Shown here: piece after piece, positions 1 to 11,651 of the stretch | Layout of the letters: each line of letters opens with the position of its first letter | How positions within the stretch are numbered: position 1 is the first letter of the stretch | Origin: Dinochytrium kinnereticum | Lineage: Eukaryota; Chytridiomycota; Chytridiomycetes; Chytridiales; Chytridiaceae | Direction: 5' to 3' | NCBI GenBank assembly: GCA_027604005.1 | Contig: JADGJT010000138.1 | Coordinates: 3,389-53,046, forward strand | Length of the DNA: 49,658 bases | Translations under genes and position numbers: made by a program | Notes under the pieces: model-generated | Told to the model about the DNA's origin: nothing | Seen by the model: the letters and a program-made list of their open reading frames with translations, nothing else | Database searches by the model: none

Positions 1-90
1 CCCCCTACACTATAGACATCACCAACACTACAGCCTCTTACTATTCTATCTATTAATCAACCCAACTCAACCATCTCCCTTGATCAACGC

Positions 91-3000
91 ATGCCGTCAG
101 ACTCACTCGCTGCGGAGGACGCTGGAAGGATCCGCATCAACACTGAGAACACCGCCGCCCTCTCCATCACAACAACCGCCATGGAATCCGAAAAGACCTC
201 CCCCCCAAAGATGGCAGTTGACACCGTCACCACCGAGGCCATCGAGCGTCCCGAAAGGCCGCACGATCCCTCCAACCCCTTTGACTTTGTCGCCGATGAT
301 CTGGTTGAGCTGATCGATCCCATCAAGGATCCTTTCCGTCTCGCCAACATGGGCGGTGTTGCTGCCATCCTCAAGGGTCTGCATGTTGATCCCGAGACTG
401 GTCTCCACACGGCCGGTGGCAAGTCAGCAGACGGGAAGGGCGATGTCTCGTTGGCAGTCCGTGAGAAGGTGTTTGGACCCAACGTCCTGCCTGCAGTCAA
501 GGCCAAGAGTCTCCTCTTCTGTAAGTCTTCTTTTTCTCGTTGCCTATTTCGCTTGCAACGTTATCCACTCTTTAATTTCCGCCTGAGCTTGGATGCATTC
601 AACGCTCTTCAAACAATTCCCTAGTCCCCTCCGATCGTCCCTCCCTTCCCCTCCCCGTCATCCACTGCTGTCCATTGCTTGCATGGGATAATACCAGCCT
701 CAGTCTTGAGGGTCATTGATGCCCATTCACATTCTCTCTCCTCACCCAATCCCCTGTGGTGTCATAGCACATCCACGCCATCCATGCCATGATAACGCAG
801 CCAGCTAAAATTTTTACTTTTTTTGCGCCAACCAATACAGTCATTCTTCGTGCAATGTCGGACAAGATTCTGGTGAGTTTTCTTTCCCACACTCCTCCAT
901 TGCCTCAACGCGCTGCTCTCTTAAATCTCCGACCAGACCATCAACTGACGCGCATCTCTTCTTTGCTTGACGCGTGCATAGATCCTGTTGACCGTGGCCG
1001 CATTTGTCTCGCTTGGTGTTGGTCTCTACCAGGACTTCACTGGGCCCGCGGACAAGCCCAAGACCCACTGGATTGAGGGTTTCGCCATCATTATTGCTGT
1101 TGTCATTGTCGTTCTCGCTGGCTCCATCAACGGTACTGCACTGCTCCAATCTACTCTAGTCCGAATTGTGCCCTCTCTAGCATTTCACCACTAATCTTTC
1201 GTCCCGCTCTCCAGATTTTCAAAAGGAGAAGGCTTTCCAAAAGCTCAATGCCAAGAAGGAGGACCGTAAGGTGAAGGCTCTCCGTGACAGCAAGACGCAG
1301 ATGATCTCGATCTACCACATTGTTGTTGGTGATATTCTTCTTCTTGAGCCCGGAGACATCATCGCCGCAGACGGTATCTTTATCTCTGGTATGGCCCTGA
1401 AGTGTGACGAGTCTGCCGCCACTGGTGAATCCGATGCTATCAAGAAGGGAGAGGATGCCGATCCTTTCCTTCTCTCAGGTTCCAAGGTTAACGAGGGTAT
1501 CGGAAAGTATGTTGTGACTGGTGTCGGAGTTCACTCTTTCAACGGAAAGACGATGATGGCCCTCCGTACCGAGGATGAGGACACCCCTCTTCAGGTCAAG
1601 TTGGACGGTCTTGCCGAGCGCATTGCCAAGCTTGGTTCTGCCGCTGCTATCTTCATGTAAGGCTTTTATCGACCTTGAAATATGTCTCTAAATCCCTGCC
1701 GCTTTATAGGTTCGTCGTTCTATTCCTGAAGTACGTTATCGTTGTCGTCCGTGGGTCTGGTTTTGGTAACTCTCGAGAAGAGCAGGAATCTGGCACTGAG
1801 GCTGTTAACCAGCTCGTGAAGATCATTATCTCGGCCATCACCGTCATTGTTGTTGCCGTCCCTGAAGGTCTTCCCCTTGCTGTCACCCTTGCTCTTGCGT
1901 TTGCGACCACTCGCATGATTAAGGACAACAACCTTGTGCGTGTCCTCAGCGCTTGCGAGACCATGGGCGGTGTCACCACCATCTGCTCCGACAAGACCGG
2001 TACCCTCACCCAGAACAAGATGACTGTCGTCACTGGTGTTGTTGGTAAGAACGTTATGTTCCAGGATGAGGATGAGATCAAGGCTCTTCAGCAGCGTCTC
2101 TCTTCCCTTGCTTCGTCGGGCGATGGATCTGCTGGTCGCAAGGATGTTATCCTCCCTCCCCGTAGCACTGGCAAGATGGATGGCCCTTCGGCTGATGTTC
2201 TCTTTGACCGTGTCATGGAGGGTGTTGCCATCAACTCCTCTGCTTTCGAGTCCACTGACGAAGTGACTGGCGAGCCCGTCCTCCTTGGTTCCAAGACTGA
2301 GACTGCCCTCCTTGAGTGGTGCGCCAGGTCCGGAAGGGATTGGAAGACTATTCGCGACCACACCCCTGGTCTTTCCGTTGTTCAGATTTACCCCTTCTCC
2401 TCGGAGAGAAAGCGCATGTCCACCATCGTCAAGATTGACCGCAGCGCTGAGGGCAAGGGTCCCCTCTACCGTATCCACGTCAAGGGTGCCTCCGAAATCG
2501 TTCTCCAGGACTGTGACCGTGCTGTTCTCCTTCCCTTCAGCTCCTCCCCCAATGCCATTGCCACTGCTGCCAAGTTGGCTGAGACTGGTACCGTATCCAC
2601 TGCCCGCAAGCCCCTCGATGCTATCCCCACCGCCGGCTCCCGCTCCAACCCCACCGCTCCCGTCGTCTACCCCATTGACCAGAAGCTTGTTGATGACTAC
2701 AACGACATTATCAACCGCTTTGCCGAGCAGTCTCTCCGTACCATTTGCATTGCCTACCGTGACTTCACTGAGGAGGAGTTTATGGCCGTCTTGATGGGAC
2801 CCGTCCGTGACAGCTACCTTGCTTCCAAGAAGGAGGAGCGTGAGCAGGCCAAGAAGGATGCCATCTCCAAGTCCACTGAGGGTGTTATCTTTGACCCCGT
2901 TCAGCCTGCTCCCGTCACCCCAACTTCCCCCAACTTTGGCACTCTTCCCACCACTGGATCTGCCCTCCTCGGTGTCGGTGACGCCACCGCCGCTGGCACT

Positions 3001-4722
3001 TCTTACGCTGGAAGCGATGTTCACTCGTTTGCCACTGGCAGCACCGATGACGAGGAGCCCACTGAGGCTGATCTCCTCGCTCACGCCTCCGCTATTGAGG
3101 CTTTCACTTGCAAGGGTCTTGTCTGCGCTGCTGTTGTTGGTATTGAGGATCCCCTCCGCCCTGGTGTCCCTGAGGCCGTCGCTGCCTGCCAGGGTGCTGG
3201 AGTCTTTGTTCGTATGGTCACTGGTGACAATGTTTTGACTGCCCGTTCCATTGCCGAGCGTTGCGGTATCTTTACCAAGGGTGGTCTTGTCATGGAGGGT
3301 GCTGTCTTCCGTCGCATGCCTGAGGAGGAGAGGAAGGCCATCTTGCCCCGTCTTCAGGTTCTCGCTCGTTCGTCGCCAACTGATAAGCAGCTGCTTGTTG
3401 CTGGATTGAAGGAGCTTGGTGAGACTGTTGCTGTTACTGGTGATGGTACGAACGATGGACCTGCGCTGAAGCTTGCTGATATCGGATTCTCTATGGGTAT
3501 TGCTGGAACTGAGGTTGCGAAGGAGGCTTCTTCGATTATTTTGATGGATGACTCTTTCTCGAGCGTTGTTTCGGCTATCATGTGGGGACGGTCTGTGAAT
3601 GACTCTGTTAGGAAGTTTTTGCAGTTCCAGCTTTCTGTTAACGTTTCTGCTGGTGAGTTTTTTTTTTTGCCTTTTTTTTTTTTTGATGCGTTTTCTTCGG
3701 TTTGCTTGTCTGGGGGCCATTACTCACATCTTTACTATCTCGTATAGTTGCCATCACCTTCATCTCGGCTCTCACTGACCCCAGTGAGGGTTCTGTCCTC
3801 ACTGCTGTCCAGCTTCTCTGGGTTAACTTGATCATGGACTCTCTTGCTGCCCTCGCTCTCGCCACTGAGCGTCCCACGCCTGAGCTGTTGAACCGCCCTC
3901 CCACCAACAAGAAGGCCCCCTTGATCTCGGTTACCATGTGGAAGATGATTATCGGCCAGTCTATACTTCAGATCACGGTTAACCTTACGATGCTGTTTGC
4001 TGGTCCCTCATTCTTTAACTTTACCGAGTTGAGCAAGGCTGGAGGTATGGTTAGCGCCAAGGACAAGGACATGAACTCTCAGGCGAAGCTCGAGAAGGAG
4101 TTGATCAGGACCATTGTCTTTAACTCTTTCGTCTTTATGCAGATCTTCAACATGATCAAGTGAGTGTTTTGGTTCTTTTCTCTCTATCTTGTGAGTTGTG
4201 TGGATGACCTCGTTTCTGACCCTTGTCTCCGCCTTTTCTTTATCTAGCTGTCGCCGCATTGACAACAAGCTCAACGTTTTCAAGCGTTTGTTCTCGAACC
4301 CTTACTTTTACCTTATCTTTATCGGTGTCGCGATTGTTCAGTACATTGTCGTTCAGTTCGGAGACATTGTCTTCAACACCACCGATCTCCGAGGACAGGA
4401 TTGGGGTGTTTGCATTCTCATTGGAGCTCTCTCTTTACCTTTCGGCGCGGTCATTCGTCTCATTCCTGATGACATCTTCTTGGCTTGCTTTGGAGCCAAG
4501 TTTGAGGTTCAGCCCACCCCTTCGCAGGTTGAGTTGCAGAAGATTTACTATGGCGGTGCTCCGGCGGATGGGACCGCTCCTTCGACCTCGATGTCGATTC
4601 GCTCTGAGAATGGTGCACCTGAGAGGGCTGCTGGGATGAGGCAGAGGATCAAGAGGGTTAGGGAATCGTTCTTTAGCAAGTTGAGGGGTGGACAGAGGAG
4701 GGAGAATGCAGAGTCCTCGTAA
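91..4722 (+). CDS. PMC1: P2B-type plasma-membrane/vacuolar Ca2+-ATPase, copy 1 (PMC1/PMCA-like)
   Basis: Pumps Ca2+ out of the cytosol using ATP. Seven exons fit in phase: 91-520, 841-872, 982-1132, 1215-1656, 1710-3652, 3748-4159, 4248-4722, giving 1294 aa. Seen: N-terminal segment with LVELIDP and GVAAILKGL, the P2B signature PEGLPLAVT, phosphorylation motif SDKTGT (Asp about residue 446), KGASEIVL in the nucleotide domain, TGDGTNDGPALK hinge motif, and C-terminal transmembrane helices. An acidic/Ser-rich insert sits before the hinge. The tail ends in a basic amphipathic stretch (RMRQRIKRV...SFFSKLRGGQRR) that could bind calmodulin (inference). The ATG at 91 is the first in frame; 181 is an alternative. 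Next to a paralogue on the same strand. Animal PMCA-like length and layout. Family assignment is very secure; membrane location is not decided by sequence. Confidence 0.95.
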
Positions 4723-5666
4723 AGTTGGTTGTTTTTTTTTTTTCGTTTCTTTTTTTTGGGATTCCTTTGTTTTTGAAGGGAACCTTTTCGTTTTTCTTTT
4801 GTTTTTGTTTGTTGTGGTTCTAATTCCCCCTTCTCCCCCCCGACCCTTTTTTTTTTTTTGATCTATGTTTGGTGGTGATTTTTTGTTCATCCTCCTACAT
4901 GGTTGTTCTGTCGTTTTTCCCTACATAGTCTGAGATTATTTCTCCCCCTGCCAGTGTTTTTTTTTTCTTGTGTTTTACTTTGGCGAAGTTTGGAGGCTGT
5001 GCGTCTCACTTCCGCCGTCCATTTATTACCTTTTTCTTTTTTTTTTTTTTTTAAAAAAAATATTCTGAAAGACTGAACAGGGAAAACACAACTCTATTTT
5101 AGTTTGATATCCTCTGTGACCTCTTTTTTATTTTATTTTTCTTTTGGCTCTTTTGGTGCAGTGTTGCTTCTTTTTCTATTTTTTCTGTTTAAGTCCACCC
5201 CACCATTGGTTTTGAGCGCGGTATGTGCCTGATATTATTAAATATAGCAACAGTTACATGTTGATTGTGAGAATCAGCGGTGGTTGCTGTTCGATGTTTG
5301 TCCTGTTGTTTGTGGTCCAGATGCGATGTGGCAAGCAGAGGCCAGGGTGCGTGGTGAGAGATTGACGCGGGCGATCCGTGAGCTGCAGCTCAGATTTCCG
5401 AACGGGTGAGTTGACCTTGGTTTGAGAAACCTAAAATCAGACCACACAATAAGAACAAGATTGAAAGGAACAGATAGCGGATAAAATTAGGTTGGTTTGC
5501 AGCGTTCGGGATGAGATAAACGCGTTTTCAACTCGTTCGACCAGATCACCACTGGCTTCCAAACCACTGAAAATTTATTTGAAAGACTCTCACCCTCCGC
5601 CACATTATTATTATTTCAACCTACACTGACAGGACCAACCACCAAAGAAAGAAACACTCGGCAAGG
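4723..5666. other. Intergenic region between the two Ca2+-ATPase genes
   Basis: About 940 bp. The first 350 bases downstream of copy 1 are T-rich with many T runs of 8-14. The rest should hold the promoter of copy 2. No ORF of note, no tRNA and no repeat was recognised. Confidence 0.6.
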
Positions 5667-8600
5667 ATGATGAAGGCCGAGTCCTCCAGCGACCTTGAAA
5701 TCGCCATCCCTTCCTCAACGTCCGACACGAAAGCCTTTGACAAGCCTACCTCGAACGACCGTGGAGGCTCTAACCCCACCCATGATGACCCCAGCAACCC
5801 GTTTGCCTTCTCTGCCCAAGACCTTGTGGAGCTGATTGACCCTCACCGAGATCCGTACCGCCTTTTGATGCTTGGGGGCGTTCAAGGGATTTTGAAGGGG
5901 TTGCATGTGGATCCTGAGGTTGGACTTGTGACTGCTGTTGAGGATGAGGAGGGGGAGGAGGGTGGGGAGGTGAAGGGTGAGGGGAAGGTGAGGAGGAGGT
6001 CGAGGTTTGGGAAGGGGGAGGTTTTGAAGACGGCTTCTACGGCTAGGTTGGAGATTTCGGCGAGCTCTGTTGTTGGGGATCCGGATGTTATTTCAAGGTC
6101 GATGAGGAGGAAGGTGTTTGGGGAGAACGTGTTGCCGGCTGTTAAGCCCAAGAGTATCTTTCAGTGTGGGTGATGTGTTTGGTTGCTTTTCTTCTTTTTT
6201 TTTTCTTCTTTTCTTTCAATGGCTTGTGTGTTGGTTTGTTTGTTTTTTTTTTTTCTGGAAGTTGCGCGCGGGGGAGGTTTGCTCGGTTTAACACCCTTTC
6301 TCTACTGCCTTCCCCCGCCACAGTTATGTTGCAGGCGATGGGTGACAAGATTTTGGTGAGTGAATGAATGTGACAAACCTTTTGATGGAGTGAAAACTGA
6401 TTGCCCAAAACGCACTTTTGGTAGATTCTGTTGACGGTCGTTGCGTTCATCTCGCTGGCGATTGGGCTCTATCAGGACTTTAAACCAAAGCCGGCGGATG
6501 CGCCACCGGAGGATAAGCAGAAGGTTCATTGGATTGAAGGTGGGTTGGTTGTTGGTGTTGTTTTTTTCTTCTTCGTGTCTCTCTCTTTCTTTTTCTTTTC
6601 TTTTGTTGTGTGGAGATGCTGAATTATTTTTCTCTTGGATGGTTGTAGGGTTTGCTATCATCGTTGCTGTTATGATTGTTGTGTTGGCTTCCTCTACGAA
6701 TGGTAGGTGTGGGAGGGTGTTTGTTTTTTTTTGTTGGCGTTTTTCGATTAAGGTTCTGACGGTTGTTGGTCTTTCTCTTTTAGACTATCAAAAGGAACGG
6801 CAGTTTAGACGTTTGAATGCAAAGAAAGAGGATCGTAAAGTCAAGGTACATGCATTTTTCCATTTGCCTATTTCTGGTTCAATGCAGAGTATCCAGTCAT
6901 CTGACGAAAACCATTAGGGTGTTCGAGACGGAAAGACGCAGATGATTTCAATCTACTCGATTCTCGTTGGTGACATTTTGCTGCTGGAGCCTGGAGATGT
7001 GATTGCTGCTGATGGTGTTTACGTTAGCGGAATGGGTCTCAAGTGCGATGAATCTGCTGCTACTGGTGAGACGGATGCCATCAAGAAGGGCGATGATCAT
7101 GATCCTTTCATTGTCTCTGGTGGAAAGGTTACGGAGGGAATCGGAAAGTACGTTGTGACCGGAGTTGGAGTTCACTCGTTCTTTGGAAAGACTATGATGG
7201 GTGAGTTTCTGATGAATTGGGTTGTGATTGTTGTTTTATTTTGTTTGTTTTTTTCAATTAAACCTGAACTTTTATCGTATTTAATCTGTTTGTTGTTTTT
7301 TTTCGTTTCTTTTTTTTCTCTTCTTCTTGGTGAATAGCTCTGCGAACGGAAGATGAGGATACTCCTCTTCAGGTTAAGCTGGATGGCTTGGCCGAACGTA
7401 TTGCCAAACTTGGTGCCGCTATTGCAATTTTGATGTTTGTTGTTCTTCTCCTAAAGTACATTGTCACTGTGCTGCGAGGCGTTGGATTTGGCGATTCGAG
7501 ACCTGAGCAGGAGTCTGGAGCCGAGGTGGTTGCTCGCCTTGTCAATATTCTCATTCAGTCTATCACGATTGTGGTGGTTGCTGTTCCTGAGGGTCTGCCC
7601 TTGGCGGTGACGCTTGCTTTGGCTTACGCTACCACACGAATGTTGAAGGACAACAATCTCGTTAGGGTTCTTAGCGCTTGTGAGACTATGGGGAACGCCA
7701 CCACCATTTGCTCGGATAAGACTGGAACTTTGACTCAAAACAAAATGACTGTCGTCACTGGTGTCATTGGAAAGAATGTTTTGTTTGAGGGTGATCAGGA
7801 GGTTAAGACCCTTGCTAATAGGCTAAAGTCTCTGTCTGCCTCTCCCGCCGCCGATACTAATGTTCCCATCCAATCCACTTCACCTGGCTCCAAGCACGCT
7901 GGTCATGATGGACCCTCCCTCTTTGACCGCATCATGGAGGGTGTTGCCATTAACTCCTCTGCTTTCGAGGGGAAGGATGACTCCACTGGCCTTCCCACGC
8001 TTCTTGGATCGAAGACGGAGACCGCTTTGCTTGAATGGGCTATCTGCAGCGGGTACGACTACAAGGCCTTCCGAAACTCGAGCACCATTGAGACGGTTCA
8101 GATCTATCCTTTCTCGTCTGAAAGGAAGCGTATGGCTACGATTGTCAAGGTTCCTGGGAAGGATGGGAAGCCTATTTACCGCGTTCATCTTAAGGGTGCT
8201 TCGGAGATTGTCCTTCGCGATTGTGATCGTGCTGCGCTGTTGCCCTTCTCTACCTCCCCTACTGCCATCGCTAACGCGAATAAGGATCCTCAGAACTCGT
8301 CCTCCTCTCGTCCTCTCGGTGTGACCCCTGCTGCTGGTTCAAGGTCCAACCCTAATGCTCCGATCGTGTACCCATTGGACCAGAAGTTGATGACCGACTA
8401 TGGAGACATTATCAACCGATTTGCTGAGCAGTCTTTGAGGACCATTGCACTTGCGTACCGTGAGTTTACCGAGGAGGAGTTCTTTGCTATTCTTCGTGGA
8501 CCTGTTCGTGAGAAGGTCATTTCTTTGAGGAAGGAGGAAAAGGAGGCTCTTAAGAAGAAGACGGCTGCTACTGACGGTCTTCTTGTTGACGTTCCAGTGG

Positions 8601-11062
8601 CTAGGGGCAACATGCCTCCGACGCCTTTGGCAACTACTGGCCCTTCTTTCCTCTCCGTTGCGGATGCGCTTAGTCCTGGAAGTGAGACCAAGTCTTTTGA
8701 CACCCGGTTAGAGGAGGAGGAGGACCCCAGTGACACTGATCTCCTTGCTCACAACGTTGCTTTGGAGGAGTTTGCCGGGAAAGGCTTGATCTGCGCTGCT
8801 GTTGTTGGTATTGAGGACCCTCTCCGCCCTGATGTTTCTGAAGCCGTCGCTGATTGCCAGAGAGCTGGAGTCTTTGTTCGAATGGTTACGGGTGACAATG
8901 TTTTGACTGCGCGAGCCATCGCTACCAAGTGCGGTATTCACACTAAAGGGGGTCTCGTCATGGAGGGATCTTACTTTAGGAGGTTGTCGGATTCGGAGCG
9001 GTTCGCTATCTTGCCTCGATTGCAGGTTCTCGCTCGTTCCTCGCCGACTGATAAGCAATTGTTGGTTTCTAATTTGAAGACTATGGGGGAGACCGTTGCT
9101 GTTACTGGCGACGGAACCAACGATGGACCAGCGCTCAAGATGGCTGATATTGGATTCTCTATGGGTATTGCCGGGACTGAGGTTGCAAAGGAGGCTTCTA
9201 GTATCATTTTGATGGATGATTCTTTTTCAAGTGTCGTCATGGCCATCATCTGGGGACGTGGAGTCAATGACTCTGTTAAGAAGTTCCTACAGTTCCAGCT
9301 CGCTGTGAACGTTAGCGCAGGTAAAAAGACGACCCCGATAATCATTTTTTTTGCTTCCTTTTTTATGTGTTTCTTGAATTTGTTTGTTGCATGCGAGTGT
9401 TTTGTTTATTGATTCACATTCTCTCCGTCTCTTTAGTCTCAATCACTTTTATCTCGGCTATCCTCGACTCGGGAGAAAGCTCTGTGCTTACCGCCGTCCA
9501 GCTTTTGTGGGTCAACCTGATCATGGACACTCTTGCCGCCCTTGCTCTCGCCACCGAGGTGCCAACCCGTGAGAATCTTAACAGGCCCCCGGAGAACCGA
9601 AAGTCACCCCTCATCAACCTCACCATGTGGAAGATGATTATTGGGCAGGCGTTCCTCCAGGTCTCCGTCAACTTGGCGCTTTTGGTGAGTTGTGGTGGAT
9701 GTCATTTTTTTATTTTTTATTTTTTTTTAATTTGATCTCGGCATTGTTGTACCTTTTAATTATGTTTGCTGTTTTTTTCCCGCCCCCCCTTCTTTTCTTT
9801 GGGCTATAATGTTAATCTTCTTTCCTTGTTAGTTTGCTGGGCCTTCTCTTTTCAGGTTTGATGAGCTTCAAGCGGCTGGTGGGATCTTGCAAGCTCGCGA
9901 TGACAAGGGAATAATTGCCTCGCAAAAGGCTAAGCTTCGAACTATTGTTTTCAACTCGTTCGTGATGATGCAGATGTTCAATCAGATTAAGTATGTGATA
10001 GTTTTTTTTATATATACATTCTCCTATCACTGTTTTGTAGTCTCTATATCCCTCTGACTCCATTGTAATCTCTTTTGAGTGATTGTTCTAACTCCCTTTT
10101 CTGTTTTTACTTCTTTTTCTTCTGCGAATAGCTGTCGGCGCATTGACAACAACATCAATGTCTTTAGTGGAATTTTTAGGAACCCGTTTTTGTACTGTAT
10201 CTTCATTGGTGTCGTCTTTGTTCAGGTTATCCTTGTTGAGTTTGCAGGGGTTGCGTTTGCGACTACCCCCATCAATGGCGTTCAATGGGCTGTTTGCATT
10301 CTTGTCGGATTCTTGTCTATTCCATGGGGTGTCATTGTTCGATTGGTGAGTTTTCCTTCTTTCCTGTATCGTTCAGCTCGAGTACATGTCGTCTTCAAGC
10401 GGTGGAAATTTAAAGTTCAAGAAACTTACATAATCATCATCTTCTTACAGATCCCCGACGACATTTTCGATTCGTGTTTCCGTCGCCGCCACGGAGGATA
10501 CCGGATCCCGGACTCTGCATCCGGAAGCACCTCTAGCCTCGAGCTCGGCAACGTCCATCGCTCCTCCGAAACTATAGCCCTCGAGGCGGCTCCATCAAAC
10601 ACCGCCCCCGCCTCAACAGCAAGAGCTCCAGCAGTTACTACCAGCGGAGCTCCTACCTCTGTAGCCTCCAGCTCCACCCCCCCAACATCTGGAAGTCTGC
10701 CTGGCATTTCCGTCACCATCCCGATCGCCGACCCCGCCGGTGCGAGAGCCAACTGGGTGAATGCTATTGAGAATGTTCAATCCAGCTTAGAGACTTTTAA
10801 GGCTCTTCGTGGGGGTGGTAGGAGGGAGTCCGGGGCCGGAAATAGGGAGCGTGGAAGCATTACGGGGTCTGCCGCGGGGTTGAGAGGGTCTCATCCTGCG
10901 CTTGGTGGCCTTGCCTCGCCGCCTGTTAGGAGGAACTCTTTTGGCGCTGGAAAGGCTGGAAGATCACGGACGATGGAAAGTGTTGCTGGCGTTGAATCGA
11001 CTTTTGGAAGTGGCGATGTGGGTACCGACAGGAGGGATATTAGGGGGAATGCATCTCTCTAA
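5667..11062 (+). CDS. PMC1: P2B-type Ca2+-ATPase, copy 2 (tandem paralogue)
   Basis: Same family as the upstream gene, from a tandem duplication. Eleven exons fit in phase: 5667-6165, 6324-6355, 6425-6539, 6649-6702, 6784-6845, 6918-7200, 7338-9320, 9437-9684, 9833-9990, 10132-10345, 10451-11062, giving 1419 aa. Seen: LVELIDP and GVQGILKGL at the N-terminus, PEGLPLAVT, SDKTGT (Asp about residue 475), KGASEIVL, TGDGTNDGPALK. Compared with copy 1 it shares five intron positions, lacks one (copy 1 intron 1657-1709) and has five extra. Its C-terminus is about 120 residues longer, Ser/Thr/Pro/Ala-rich, then a segment with WVNAIENV and FKALRGGGRR that may be a diverged calmodulin-type regulatory helix (inference). 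ATGs at 5667 and 5670 both possible. Confidence 0.95.
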
Positions 11063-11264
11063 GAGGGCGTGTCTGCGCTGCTCGTTGTAATATTTTTGTT
11101 TTGTAGTGTTTACTTTTGGTTGAGATTCAATTTAGCTATCCTTCTTTCTTTCTTTTTTTGCTTTCCGTCTTCATGTAACCAATGGTGTTTGTTTCTTTGT
11201 CATAAATATTTCTTCCGTTATTTCTCTATCGTTTCTTCCTGTTGACTTTGAAATTATAACTTCC

Positions 11265-11615
11265 GTCGCAACCGTTCTACTGGGCAGCAGTAAGATAGTA
11301 TATAATAAAATAGTTGAAGCAAAACAATCAGCAAGTAGCCCTAAGTAGATCATAATGACCTAATCCACAGAAAAAAAAAACCGCGCTCTACTCATATCAT
11401 GCAAAGATAAAATAGTAAAATCAAAACAGTGCGCAAGTAATCCGAAGCAAATATGACCTAATCGAAAGAAAAAAACCCACAATCGCGCTCTACTTATATC
11501 ATGCAAAAATAAAATGGTAAAATCAAAACAATCCGCAAGTAATCCTAAGCAGATAACAATGACCTAATCGAAAGAAAAAAAAACCCACAATCGCGCTCTA
11601 CTTATATCATGCAAA
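11265..11615. repeat. Degenerate tandem repeat, about 102-111 bp unit, roughly 3.3 copies
   Basis: The block with CGCGCTCTAC, ATATCATGCAAA, AAAATCAAAACA, CGCAAGTAATCC, ATGACCTAATC and an A-run starts again at about 11382, 11484 and 11592. A more diverged first copy starts near 11265-11277. It lies between two gene 3' ends (Ca2+-ATPase copy 2 and tRNA ligase), and the last copy is cut short. Confidence 0.85.
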
Positions 11616-11651
11616 AAGGCAAAAAGGCAATGACATGTAAAAGTGCATTCA

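Noticed and set aside
1720..3720. A 666-codon open frame on the minus strand opposite Ca2+-ATPase copy 1
   Set aside because: It lies wholly antisense to a conserved exon. Its composition (Ser/Asn/Gly/Leu/Thr) is what the strong C/T-ending codon bias of the sense gene produces, and no motif is present.
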